Of a stretch of DNA of 64,000 nt, positions 50,449 to 61,029 are shown piece after piece; position 1 is the first letter of the stretch, and the number at the start of each line of letters is the position of its first letter. Both the position numbers and the translations under genes were made by a program. This DNA comes from Streptomyces roseirectus. Its GTDB lineage: Bacteria; Actinomycetota; Actinomycetes; Streptomycetales; Streptomycetaceae. Below the pieces are notes generated by a model. The model ran no database searches. It was given only the letters and a program-made list of their open reading frames with translations, and was not told where the DNA came from. The DNA lies in contig NZ_CP060828.1 in assembly GCF_014489635.1 (NCBI RefSeq), positions 4,006,001 through 4,070,000 of the forward strand, written 5' to 3'.

Positions 50449-51900
50449 TCACAGCCCGTACTCCTTCCAGCGCCGGTCGACCTTCGCCGCCGTCTCCGGG
50501 TCCGACAGGACCATCTCCGGCCAGCCGCCGTCGCGGGTGTACCCCTCCTCGGGCAGCTTCTTCGTGGCGTCGATCCCGGCCTTGCCGCCCCAGAACTGCT
50601 GGTAGGAGGCGTGGTCGAGGTGATCGACCGGCCCCTCGACGACGGTGAGGTCGCGCGCGTAGTCCGTGTTGCCGAGGGCGCGCCAGGCGACTTCGTGCAG
50701 GTCATGGACGTCGCAGTCGGAGTCGACGACCACGATCAGCTTCGTCAGGGACATCATGTGGGCGCCCCAGATCGCGTGCATCACCTTCTGCGCGTGCTTG
50801 GGATACTTCTTGTCGATGGAGATGATCGCGCAGTTGTGGAAACCGCCCGCCTCGGGCAGGTGGTAGTCCACGATGTCCGGGACGATGATCTTCAGCAGCG
50901 GCAGGAAGAACCGCTCCGTCGCCCGCCCGAGCGGCCCGTCCTCCGTGGGGGGCCGGCCGACGACGATGGACTGGAGCAGCGGCCGCTTGCGCATCGTCAC
51001 GCAGTCGATCGTCAGCGCGGGGAACGGCTCCTGCGGGGTGTAGAACCCGGTGTGGTCCCCGAAGGGTCCCTCGGGAAGCATCTCGCCGGGCTCCAGCCAG
51101 CCCTCGAGTACTACCTCCGCGTTGGCGGGCACCTGGAGGGGGACGGTCTTGCAGTCGACCATCTCGATCCGCCTGCCCGCGATGAACCCGGCGAACAGGT
51201 ACTCGTCGATGTCACCCGGCAGGGGGGCGGTGGAGGCGTACGTCACGGCGGGCGGGCAGCCGAAGGCGATGGCGACCGGCAGCCGCTCACCCTTACGGGC
51301 GGCGACCTGGTAGTGGTTGCGGCTGTCCTTGTGGATCTGCCAGTGCATGCCGATGGTGCGCTTGTCGTGGCGCTGGAGGCGGTAGAGACCGAGGTTGCGG
51401 ATCCCGGTCTCCGGGTCCTTCGTGTGGGTCAGGCCCAGGTTGAAGAAGGAGCCGCCGTCCTGCGGCCAGGTGAAGAGCGCGGGAAGCTGCTCCAGGTCCA
51501 CCTCTTCACCCTGGAGTACTACCTCCTGGACGGGGGCCTCCTTGACCTTCTTGGGCGGTACGTGGGTCATCGCGCCGAGCTTGCCGAAGGCTTCGCGGAC
51601 GCCGATGAAGCCGTGCGGCAGCTCGGGGCGGAGCAGGCCGCCGATCTTCCCGGAGATCTCCCCGTACGACTTGAGGCCGAGGGCCTTGAGGAGGCGGCGG
51701 TCGGTGCCGAAGACGTTCATGGCCAGCGGCATCGCCGAGCCCTTCACGTTCTCGAAGAGGAGCGCGGGGCCGCCGGCCTTCTGGACGCGGTCGACGATCT
51801 CCCCGACCTCCAGATAGGGGTCGACCTCGGCTTTCACGCGCTTGAGGTCGCCCTCGCGTTCCAGGGCCCTGAGCAGGGAGCGAAGATCGTCGTAAGCCAT
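50449..51900 (-). CDS. mqnL: UbiD-type menaquinone-pathway decarboxylase
   Basis: 483 residues. Conserved UbiD features: NLGLYRLQRHDKRTIGMHWQ, EGPFGDHTGFYTP and PDIVDYHLPEAGG with the catalytic acidic residues. It uses the prenylated FMN made by mqnM. ATG start; first gene of the minus-strand run to mqnE. Confidence 0.93.
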   Translation of the reverse strand: MAYDDLRSLLRALEREGDLKRVKAEVDPYLEVGEIVDRVQKAGGPALLFENVKGSAMPLAMNVFGTDRRLLKALGLKSYGEISGKIGGLLRPELPHGFIGVREAFGKLGAMTHVPPKKVKEAPVQEVVLQGEEVDLEQLPALFTWPQDGGSFFNLGLTHTKDPETGIRNLGLYRLQRHDKRTIGMHWQIHKDSRNHYQVAARKGERLPVAIAFGCPPAVTYASTAPLPGDIDEYLFAGFIAGRRIEMVDCKTVPLQVPANAEVVLEGWLEPGEMLPEGPFGDHTGFYTPQEPFPALTIDCVTMRKRPLLQSIVVGRPPTEDGPLGRATERFFLPLLKIIVPDIVDYHLPEAGGFHNCAIISIDKKYPKHAQKVMHAIWGAHMMSLTKLIVVVDSDCDVHDLHEVAWRALGNTDYARDLTVVEGPVDHLDHASYQQFWGGKAGIDATKKLPEEGYTRDGGWPEMVLSDPETAAKVDRRWKEYGL

Positions 51901-51948
51901 GCGTCCCAGTATCGCCGAGGCACGTTCGGGACCCGCGCACGGGCCCGG

Positions 51949-52018
51949 GTCGTACCCGTAGTACCGGGCGGGGTGTGGCCGCGGTGACGGCGGTGTCGTA
52001 CCCGTAGTACCGGGCGGG
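51949..52018. repeat. Pair of 24-bp direct repeats upstream of mqnL
   Basis: Identical 24-mers at 51949-51972 and 51995-52018, 46 bp apart, each containing CCCGTAGTACCGGGCGGG. They lie 49 and 95 bp upstream of the mqnL start, in the gap divergent from the PLDc_N-like gene. Confidence 0.8.
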
Positions 52019-52147
52019 CCCAGCTCGTAGGCCCCGTAATACCTTTGGGTGTGCCCGCCCCCTGCGCCGGATTTTCACCAACCGTTACCCTGGCCCCGTC
52101 ACCGGGGTCACCGGGCCCCGACGCCGCTTCCTGGGGGAACCCGCCCG

Positions 52148-52561
52148 ATGCTCAGACTGCTGTTGTTCCTGGTTCCGCTGGCGCTGATGATCTTCGCGTT
52201 CATCGACTGCCTGAACACGCCCGAGGACGAGGTGCGGCATCTACCCAAGGTCGCCTGGGTCTTCATCATCCTGCTGTTCCCGCTGGCCGGCTCGATCGCG
52301 TGGCTCGTGACGGGCAAGGTGCGCACACCGCCGACGGGCGGCCGCACCCCCTCCGAGTGGCACCGCGATCACCGCACCACCTGGGTCGCACCCGACGACA
52401 ACCCCGAGTTCCTGAACTCCCTCAAGGAGGAGAACAAGAAGGACGAGGCGCTGCTGAAGGAGTGGGAGGCCGATCTGCGGCGCCGCGAACAGGAGTTGAA
52501 GGGCAAGGAGAGCAAGGAGCGCAAGGAGACGGACGAGGAGCCGAAGAAGGACGGCGACTGA
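52148..52561 (+). CDS. PLDc_N-like membrane protein
   Basis: 137 residues: two transmembrane helices in the first 60 residues with the PLDc_N pattern (FIDCLNTPEDEVRHLPKVAW, visible as FIDCLNTPEDEV and LPKVAWVFIILL), then a very charged Lys/Glu tail (EWEADLRRREQELKGKE) likely coiled coil. Function unknown; related domains precede phospholipase D in cardiolipin synthases. Confidence 0.8.
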   Translation: MLRLLLFLVPLALMIFAFIDCLNTPEDEVRHLPKVAWVFIILLFPLAGSIAWLVTGKVRTPPTGGRTPSEWHRDHRTTWVAPDDNPEFLNSLKEENKKDEALLKEWEADLRRREQELKGKESKERKETDEEPKKDGD

Positions 52562-52638
52562 GCGGACCCGGACCCTGACGCGGACGCCGGCGGCGCGCGG
52601 CCGGGGCGTTGTCGGTGGTCGGTGGGAGGCTCGGGCGC

Positions 52639-53247
52639 ATGGCACACACGACCGCTCCCGACCCGAAGGCCGACCTCCTGCGGTACTTGCAGGAGGCCCG
52701 CGACTCCCTGCTCTGGAAGCTCGAAGGGCTCTCCGAGTACGACGCCCGCCGCCCCCTCACCCCGACCGGCACCAACCTGCTCGGTCTGGTCAAGCACTGC
52801 GCCGGCATCGAACTCGGCTATTTCGGCGACACGTTCGGCCGCCCGTACTACCCGCAGGACCCGCCGCCCTGGTGGTACACCCGCGACCCCGAGATGAACG
52901 CCGACATGTGGGCCACGGCCGACGAGTCCCGCGCCGACATCGTCACCCTCTACCGCCGGGCCTGGGCCCACACCGGCGAGACCGTCGCCGCGCTCCCCCT
53001 CGACGCCGTCGGCCACGTCCCCTGGTGGCCCGAGGAACGCCGCGCCACCACCCTCCACCACCTCCTCACCCGCGTCTGCGCCGACACCAGCCGCCACGCG
53101 GGCCACGCCGACATCGTCCGCGAACTCCTCGACGGAACCACCGGCGAACTGCCGGACAAGTCCAACGTCCCGGAGGGCGAGCCGAGTTGGTGGGAGGAGT
53201 ACCGGGAACGACTGGAGCGGACGGCGCGGGAGGCCGACCGGGGCTGA
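52639..53247 (+). CDS. DinB/DUF664-family protein
   Basis: 202 residues, four-helix DinB fold: LLWKLEGLSEYDARRPLTP, NLLGLVKHCAGIELGYFG, and HLLTRVCADTSRHAGHADIVREL with the histidines of the metal site. These proteins are metal-dependent thiol S-transferases in some cases. The ATG before AHTTAPDPK is chosen. Confidence 0.88.
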   Translation: MAHTTAPDPKADLLRYLQEARDSLLWKLEGLSEYDARRPLTPTGTNLLGLVKHCAGIELGYFGDTFGRPYYPQDPPPWWYTRDPEMNADMWATADESRADIVTLYRRAWAHTGETVAALPLDAVGHVPWWPEERRATTLHHLLTRVCADTSRHAGHADIVRELLDGTTGELPDKSNVPEGEPSWWEEYRERLERTAREADRG

Positions 53248-53260
53248 GCACCCGCCGCGC

Positions 53261-53283
53261 GGGGCCACCGACTTGGAGGCCCC
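53261..53283 (+). terminator. Hairpin after the DinB gene
   Basis: GGGGCC/GGCCCC stem with an 11-nt loop, 13 nt after the stop. Confidence 0.45.
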
Positions 53284-53387
53284 ACCGGGAAACGCTCCCC
53301 TCACCCCGTCCACAACCCCCCACCCCCTAGGCTGATGCCTCGGCAATACCCAAGGGGCACGGGGAACTTCGGGAAGGGCGTCCGTAC

Positions 53388-55751
53388 ATGCCGCCGAGCA
53401 GTGGGGAAACGGGGTCGGGGGTGTCCATCGGCGGGTACGCGCTCGTCGACCGGCTCGGCAGTGGGGGGATGGGGGTCGTGCACCTGGCGCGCTCGGCGTC
53501 GGGGCGGCAGGTGGCGGTGAAGGTCGTGCACGCGCAGTACGCGATGGACGACGAGTTCAGGGCGAGGTTCCGGCAGGAGGTCGCGGCGGCGCGGCGGGTG
53601 AGCGGGGCGTTCACGGCGCCGGTGGTGGACGCGGATCCGGACGCCGAGGTGCCGTGGATGGCGACGCTGTACGTGCCGGGGCGCACGCTCTCCGAGGTAG
53701 TCGCCGAGCAAGGTCCGCTCGCCGGGCGGGAGTTGAGGGTGCTGGCGCTCGGGCTGACCGAGGCGCTGCGGGACATCCACCGGGCCGGGGTGGTACACCG
53801 GGACCTGAAGCCGAGCAACGTCCTGCTGGCCGAGGACGGGCCGCGCGTCATCGACTTCGGCATCTCGCGCGCCGCCGACAACCAGACGCTCACCATCACG
53901 GGCCGCCTGATGGGCACCCCGCCCTTCATGTCCCCGGAGCAGTTCACCTCGCCGCGCGAGGTCACCGCAGCCTCGGACGTGTTCTCGCTGGGCTCGCTGC
54001 TGGTGTACGCGGCGACGGGGACACGCCCCTTCGACGGCGAGAGCCCGTACTTGACGGTGTATCAAGTGATGCACGAGGAACCGACGTTGGACGGCGTCGC
54101 CGAGCCGTTGCGCGGGATCGTCGAGCAGTGCCTGAACAAGGAGCCGGAGCTGCGGCCCCGACTCGACGAGCTCCAGCGGCTGTTCACGACGCTGCCGGAC
54201 GAGCCCGCCGTCGCGCCGGCTCCGCCGCCGGGGGACGCGACCGAGCCCGTGGGGGTCGCGTACGACGCGGAAACGCAAGCGGTCGGGGCGGACCGGCGCA
54301 CGGGAAGAAAGCTCAAGTGGCCTGGCGGACGCGGGCAGTTGGACCGACTCAAGGGGCTGGCACCGGCCGTACTCCGGCTGAGACCGGGCCTGCCCGTCGG
54401 CCGTCTCCCGCGCCGGATCCCGCGTCGCCTCGCGTTCACCGTGGCCGTCGGGGTCGTGAGCCTGTCGGCCGTCGTGTGGGGCGTGAGCGTGAACGACAAC
54501 GCGCCCTCGGACACGTCCGATGTGTCCAAGGCTCCCCAACTGTCGCTGCCCGATGGCTGGTCGCCCTGGCGGACGAACCTCACGCAGACCGTGCCCGCCG
54601 CCGCCCAGGACCGGATGTCCTCGCTCGACACCCACGGCTGCGTCCCCGACGAGACCGCCGTGTACTGCACGGGCAGCGGTTTCACGGTGGCCCGGCTGGA
54701 CGGCGGGACCGGGCGCGTGACCTGGCGGTTCGGCCCGAGCCCGCAGGCCGCCCGGCCGCTCGGCGTACGGGACGGGCTCGTGTACGTGTACGAGAACCCG
54801 GACGTCGGGGACACGGCCGACAAGAGCGCCGCCGACGGAGTCTCCGGGTCCGACGCCCCGCAGTGGCAGTTGACCGCGCTCGACACGAAGACCGGTGAGC
54901 GGCGCTGGAGCCGTTCCGCCGACGCGACCGAGCCCGCCGCCCTGTTCGACGGCGGGCTGCTCGCGCTCTCGCCCGACCACGGCGAGCTGATCGGGATCGA
55001 CGCGAGGACGGGCAAGGACCTGTGGCGGGCCGGCACGAAGTCGACGTCCGGGTCGCGGTGTACCCCGCTGGGGCTACGGGGTGTCCCCTACGGGCTGTGC
55101 CGGGACCAGGACGACCCCGCCAAGGGGAGGTGGAGCCTGCTGCGGGTCGGCGAGGACGGTTCGCGTGAGCTGGCCACCCTGCCCGCGGGGGTCGTCCCCC
55201 TGGGGGTGCTCGAAGGGCAGCCCCTGTTCGCGGAGCCGAAGGACGCGGAGCCGCAGTCGCTCGGCGGGCTCGACGAGGCGTACACGGCGCTGCTCCGGAT
55301 GGACCCGGCGAGCGGGGTCGTCGTGCGGACGCCGCTCATCGAGGTCGTGCGCGGGGCGGCCACGCTCATCGGCTCGACCGTGTATTTCATCCGGCCGGAC
55401 GGAACCGCGACGGCCGTCACCGCGAGCGACGGGGCGTTGCAGTGGCAGGCCGACACGCAGGTAGAGAACCTGTCGAAGCCGGTGTGGTCGGAGACGGCCG
55501 GCACGCTCCTGCTCGCCAACCGGTACGGGCGGCTGCTCTCGCTCGACGCCATCGACGGGTCCGCGATGTGGACGACGGACAAGGTGCAGGATCCGGCCGG
55601 GGAGCCGGAGAACGTCGTGCCGAGTCTGGTGCTGGTCGGCGACGCGATCGTGGCGGTGACGGGGGACACGGCGTTCTCCCTCAACCCGCTGACCCCTGAG
55701 CTGGGGGCCGACCCCGAGCTGGCCCAGGGGGACTCGGGGGTTAGCTCTTAG
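53388..55751 (+). CDS. Transmembrane Ser/Thr protein kinase with PQQ-like extracellular propeller
   Basis: 787 residues. Kinase domain: P-loop LGSGGMGVVHLA, Lys45 in VAVKVV, catalytic loop VVHRDLKPSNVLL, DFG in VIDFGISRA and the SPEQF (APE-like) motif. A basic juxtamembrane stretch, one helix (LAFTVAVGVVSLSAVVWGV, about residue 350) and an extracellular domain with several PQQ-type blades (LDTKTGERRW, IDARTGKDLWRAG, LDAIDGSAMWTTD) follow. The propeller probably senses an envelope ligand. The stop codon lies in the first unit of a 30-bp repeat. Confidence 0.92.
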   Translation: MPPSSGETGSGVSIGGYALVDRLGSGGMGVVHLARSASGRQVAVKVVHAQYAMDDEFRARFRQEVAAARRVSGAFTAPVVDADPDAEVPWMATLYVPGRTLSEVVAEQGPLAGRELRVLALGLTEALRDIHRAGVVHRDLKPSNVLLAEDGPRVIDFGISRAADNQTLTITGRLMGTPPFMSPEQFTSPREVTAASDVFSLGSLLVYAATGTRPFDGESPYLTVYQVMHEEPTLDGVAEPLRGIVEQCLNKEPELRPRLDELQRLFTTLPDEPAVAPAPPPGDATEPVGVAYDAETQAVGADRRTGRKLKWPGGRGQLDRLKGLAPAVLRLRPGLPVGRLPRRIPRRLAFTVAVGVVSLSAVVWGVSVNDNAPSDTSDVSKAPQLSLPDGWSPWRTNLTQTVPAAAQDRMSSLDTHGCVPDETAVYCTGSGFTVARLDGGTGRVTWRFGPSPQAARPLGVRDGLVYVYENPDVGDTADKSAADGVSGSDAPQWQLTALDTKTGERRWSRSADATEPAALFDGGLLALSPDHGELIGIDARTGKDLWRAGTKSTSGSRCTPLGLRGVPYGLCRDQDDPAKGRWSLLRVGEDGSRELATLPAGVVPLGVLEGQPLFAEPKDAEPQSLGGLDEAYTALLRMDPASGVVVRTPLIEVVRGAATLIGSTVYFIRPDGTATAVTASDGALQWQADTQVENLSKPVWSETAGTLLLANRYGRLLSLDAIDGSAMWTTDKVQDPAGEPENVVPSLVLVGDAIVAVTGDTAFSLNPLTPELGADPELAQGDSGVSS

Positions 55752-55902
55752 GTAGCCCGGTACCTCGTGGGTAGCTCCGAGGTCGCCCGGCACTTCGGGG
55801 GTAGCTCTTAGGTAGCCCGGTACCTCGCGGCTAACCCTGAGGTCGCCCGGCACTTCGGGGCTACCCCTGAGGTCGCCCGGTACCTCGGGCCTAGCTCCTG
55901 AG
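55741..55902. repeat. 30-bp minisatellite, five units plus a partial sixth
   Basis: Exact 30-bp period. Units share AGGTnGCCCGG-nACnTCG. In the kinase frame they read as decapeptides of the type EVARYLAANP, but units 1 and 3 carry TAG where the others have GAG. The last partial unit supplies the stop codon of the convergent transglutaminase-like gene. Confidence 0.92.
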
Positions 55903-56805
55903 AGTGACGTACCCCGGCCCGTTGTAGGGCGCCAGGCTCAGCACCCGCTCCGGCGTGCGCAGCACGTCGTCCCCCGCGAAGAGTGCCCGTACCTCGGCGA
56001 ACGGGACCTCGTCGCCCGCGAGGAGTGCCGCCGCGCGGTCGTACACCGCCCGCGCGGCGTCGTCGAGGGTCTGCTCCTGGTCGTACTCCGTGTGGTCCGC
56101 GCCCCAGACGTCCCACAGCAGGGTCTCGGTCCGGTTGAGGGCGGCGAGGTCGAGGCGGACGTTGCCGGCGACGAAGCGTTCGCCCCAGAGGGGGCCCTCG
56201 TGGGGTGGGTGGAGGCCGAACGTCCTTGGATCGGCGGCCTGTTCGCGGATCATGCGCCAGGCTCTGCCGGCCGTGAGGAAGCGGGTGCGGGGGACGTCCA
56301 TCGGGTCGAAGCCGGCGTTCCAGTGGCGGGTGACGGCGGGGTCGGCGAGCTGGGGATCCGCGAGGAGCCAGCGTTCGGTGCGGGCGTCCCAGTACTCGGT
56401 GACGACGTGGTCGCAGTGGAAGCCGTCCGTGCCGAAGTAGTCGGCGAAGCCGGAGCGGATGCGGGCGGGGGTGCCGGTGTGGCGGAGGAAGGAACAGTGC
56501 AGGAGGGCGAAGTCGCGGCAGACGCCGACGAAGCGGTCCGCCGGGGCGCGGGGTTTATCGAGGGGGGCGGTGGAACGGGCGGCGAGAATTTCCAGGATGC
56601 CGTCCACATAGCGGGTTTCGGCGTCGTCGTGGAGGCGGGGCGAGGGGATTTCGTAGGCGAAGAGGGGGCCTTCGCAGCGGTGGATGAGCAGGTCCCGCAC
56701 CATACGGGCCAGGCGGGCGGGGTCAGCGGGAAGGTCCGCGTAGAGGTGGGCCCGGTCTCCCGGGCTGCTGTAAGGGCTCTGGGCGAGGTAGTGGGCCAGG
56801 GACAT
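55891..56805 (-). CDS. Transglutaminase-like domain protein
   Basis: 304 residues. Transglut_core signatures: catalytic Cys in FVGVCRDFALLHCSFLRHTG (visible as GVCRDFALLHCS), His in GFHCDHVVTEYWD and Asp in LLADPQL. Probably a cytoplasmic papain-fold peptidase or amidase; no signal peptide. ATG with excellent ribosome-binding site GGGAGGAG; the longer upstream frame is unnecessary. Confidence 0.88.
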   Translation of the reverse strand: MSLAHYLAQSPYSSPGDRAHLYADLPADPARLARMVRDLLIHRCEGPLFAYEIPSPRLHDDAETRYVDGILEILAARSTAPLDKPRAPADRFVGVCRDFALLHCSFLRHTGTPARIRSGFADYFGTDGFHCDHVVTEYWDARTERWLLADPQLADPAVTRHWNAGFDPMDVPRTRFLTAGRAWRMIREQAADPRTFGLHPPHEGPLWGERFVAGNVRLDLAALNRTETLLWDVWGADHTEYDQEQTLDDAARAVYDRAAALLAGDEVPFAEVRALFAGDDVLRTPERVLSLAPYNGPGYVTLRS

Positions 56806-57029
56806 CGGGATTCTCCTCCCGTACGGGCGCGCCGGAATTCCGCCGCGCGGCGAAATAGGCCACCTATTCGAATCGCGGGGCGACGCGTCACACCGTGTCA
56901 AAATTCGCCGCCAAATGTCCAGAGCGGGAACGTCTCCTTCTTTCGCGGGCAATTTCCGAGACTTCCTTCGCGCGGAAAGGTGCGGGGCGTACGGTCCGAG
57001 TCGACGTCAGGACGAGCGGGAGGGCGGCC

Positions 57030-57395
57030 GTGGGCCTCGATCTGAGCAGCGCGTGGGACGACGAGAGCTGGAGCGCCGAGGAGGAGTCGGACTCCGTCCG
57101 GCTCATGGGGATCCTCCCGGACATCTCCCGGATCACCCTCGAACTCTTCCGCCACACGGTCGGCCTCTTCCCCGAGGAACGCGTCGCCGCCCGCGCGGCA
57201 CGTGTCACCGACCTGGTCCTCAAGGAGTACGGGTCCGACGGCCTACGCCTCCTCTCCGTCAACCTTGCGACCCTTGCGACCGTCCACATCGAACACAACG
57301 CCGTCCTCACCCGCCGCCCCCTCCACTCCCTCCTCGACGAACTCGCCCAGACCCAACAGGAGATCCCGGAGTTCCGCCGCGACACGGACGACTGA
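57030..57395 (+). CDS. Small helical protein of unknown function
   Basis: 121 residues, acidic N-terminus (SSAWDDESWSAEEESDS) then helices (ISRITLELFRHTVGLF, HSLLDELAQTQQE). No family recognised. GTG start with GGGAGGG 5 nt upstream; coding bias is good. Divergent from the transglutaminase-like gene. Confidence 0.68.
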   Translation: MGLDLSSAWDDESWSAEEESDSVRLMGILPDISRITLELFRHTVGLFPEERVAARAARVTDLVLKEYGSDGLRLLSVNLATLATVHIEHNAVLTRRPLHSLLDELAQTQQEIPEFRRDTDD

Positions 57396-57503
57396 CCCAC
57401 GCCGTCCGACGACGCCGGCACCCGGGCCAGGGCGGGCGAGGCGGCGGTGAGCAACACGCACCGGCGCCGCGCGAGCGGGCAGACGCGCAGGCGGGGGGGA
57501 CGT

Positions 57504-57580
57504 CCCACCGCGCCCCGACCCCACCGCGCCCCCGATCCCACCGCACCCCGACCCCACCGAGACCGCACCCCACCGCGCGG
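57504..57580. repeat. 16-17-bp tandem repeat (CCCACCGCGCCCCGAC type)
   Basis: About four units plus a partial one, each beginning CCCACCG. Confidence 0.65.
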
Positions 57581-57985
57581 GATCGCCGCCCCTAACGGCC
57601 GATGCGGTCCGCCGGACGGTGTGACCATGCAGGGTCGACGCCCCCACCCCGAGCCCACCCCGAGCCGAAGCCGCGCCTACCGACGGCCTGCCACCCCGGC
57701 CACGGCGTGGGCTGCCCACCGGCACCGGCACCGGCCCCCGACGCGATGCACCCGCGCCGGGCGCCGGGCGCCGCCCCAGCGGGCCGACCTGCCGAGCCAC
57801 TGGCTCCACGCCGGCACACCCCCACCGGAACGTGACCTCGCGCCCCCCGCTGCCCGGCCGCCCCGCCACCCCGGCGCGATGACGCCGGCGTGAGGCCGAG
57901 CAGGCGCGCCGGCAAACAGGGGCAGGGACAACCCGGCCCGCCCGCTCACACACCGGGCACCACTCGAACAACCGGCTCGCCATCC

Positions 57986-58036
57986 CCGTCCCCGAACCCG
58001 TCCCCGAACCCGTCCCCGTCCCCGAACCCATCCCCG
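57986..58036. repeat. CCCGTCCCCGAA tandem repeat
   Basis: Alternating CCCGTC and CCCGAA hexamers, about eight copies. Confidence 0.65.
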
Positions 58037-58171
58037 TCTACATCTCGCCCCTCCGCGCGCCCCACCCCTGGACACCCGCCACCCCCTACCCCTAGTACTC
58101 AAGATGAACACCCCGTAACCCCACCCCCACTCCCCGTACCCCCGGCGACAAAACTTGTACGGGTCCTTTTC

Positions 58172-58201
58172 TTGAATCGTTCGCCTTTATGGGGTTAGGT
58201 T
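58172..58201 (+). promoter_or_regulatory. furA-katG promoter and likely FurA operator
   Basis: TTGAAT and TAGGTT with an 18-bp spacer, in an AT-rich island (58165-58190) unusual for this genome. Predicted transcription start falls on or next to the A of the furA ATG, so the mRNA may be leaderless. FurA of streptomycetes represses its own operon at such sites. Confidence 0.55.
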
Positions 58202-58207
58202 GGGGGC

Positions 58208-58645
58208 ATGACCGGAACCGGAACCCCCACCCCTGCCGAGGAGCTGCGTGGTGTCGGCCTGCGGGTGACGGCCGCGAGGGTCGCGCTGCTCGATACGGTC
58301 CGTACCGGAGATCACCTGGGTGTGGACGCGATCGCCGCAGGCGTGCGCGAGCGCGTGGGACACGTTTCGGTCCAGGCCGTGTACGAGGCGCTGCACGCGC
58401 TCACCGCGGCCGGCCTCATCCGACGTATCGAGCCGGCCGGCAGCCCCGCCCGGTTCGAGGGCCGCGTCGGCGACAACCACCACCACCTCATATGCAGGAC
58501 GTGTGGAACTGTCGTCGACGTGGACTGCGCAGTGGGCCACGCCCCCTGCCTGACCGCCGCCGACGACCACGGCTTCACGATCGACGAGGCCGAGGTCGTC
58601 TACTGGGGCCTGTGCCCCGCCTGTTCCACCCCCCGCGCTGCCTGA
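58208..58645 (+). CDS. furA: Fur-family redox regulator FurA
   Basis: 145 residues: winged helix (VSVQAVYEALHALTAAGLIRRI) and dimerisation domain with metal-ligand HHHLICRTCG and second CxxC in LCPACST for structural zinc. In streptomycetes (FurA/FurS) it represses the downstream catalase-peroxidase gene and is inactivated by thiol oxidation. 36 nt separate it from katG. Confidence 0.94.
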   Translation: MTGTGTPTPAEELRGVGLRVTAARVALLDTVRTGDHLGVDAIAAGVRERVGHVSVQAVYEALHALTAAGLIRRIEPAGSPARFEGRVGDNHHHLICRTCGTVVDVDCAVGHAPCLTAADDHGFTIDEAEVVYWGLCPACSTPRAA

Positions 58646-60874
<2,229 letters not shown>

Positions 60875-60903
60875 GCCGTTGAGGCCGATCGAGGCCGACT
60901 GAG

Positions 60904-60938
60904 CCCGGGGTCCGTCCACTTGGACGGGCCCCGGGTTT
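60904..60938 (+). terminator. Strong intrinsic terminator of furA-katG
   Basis: 14-bp stem CCCGGGGTCCGTCC/GGACGGGCCCCGGG (one G-T pair) with a 4-nt loop, then TTTCGTTT. Confidence 0.92.
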
Positions 60939-61029
60939 CGTTTGTACGTCAATGTCGCCGACGTCTGTTCCGCACCTCCCTCCCGTCCTTACCCTTGCGT
61001 CCAGGACCATCGCTCTGGGGGGAGGCGTG

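Larger units (their letters stand above)
57396..58207. other. 812-bp C-rich intergenic region upstream of furA
   Basis: No gene supported; several open frames are low-complexity Pro/Arg translations. It contains two tandem-repeat tracts and, at its right end, the furA promoter. Confidence 0.6.

Noticed and set aside
57447..57915. Open frames on both strands upstream of furA
   Set aside because: Pro/Arg and Gly/Arg low-complexity translations of tandem repeats without ribosome-binding sites.
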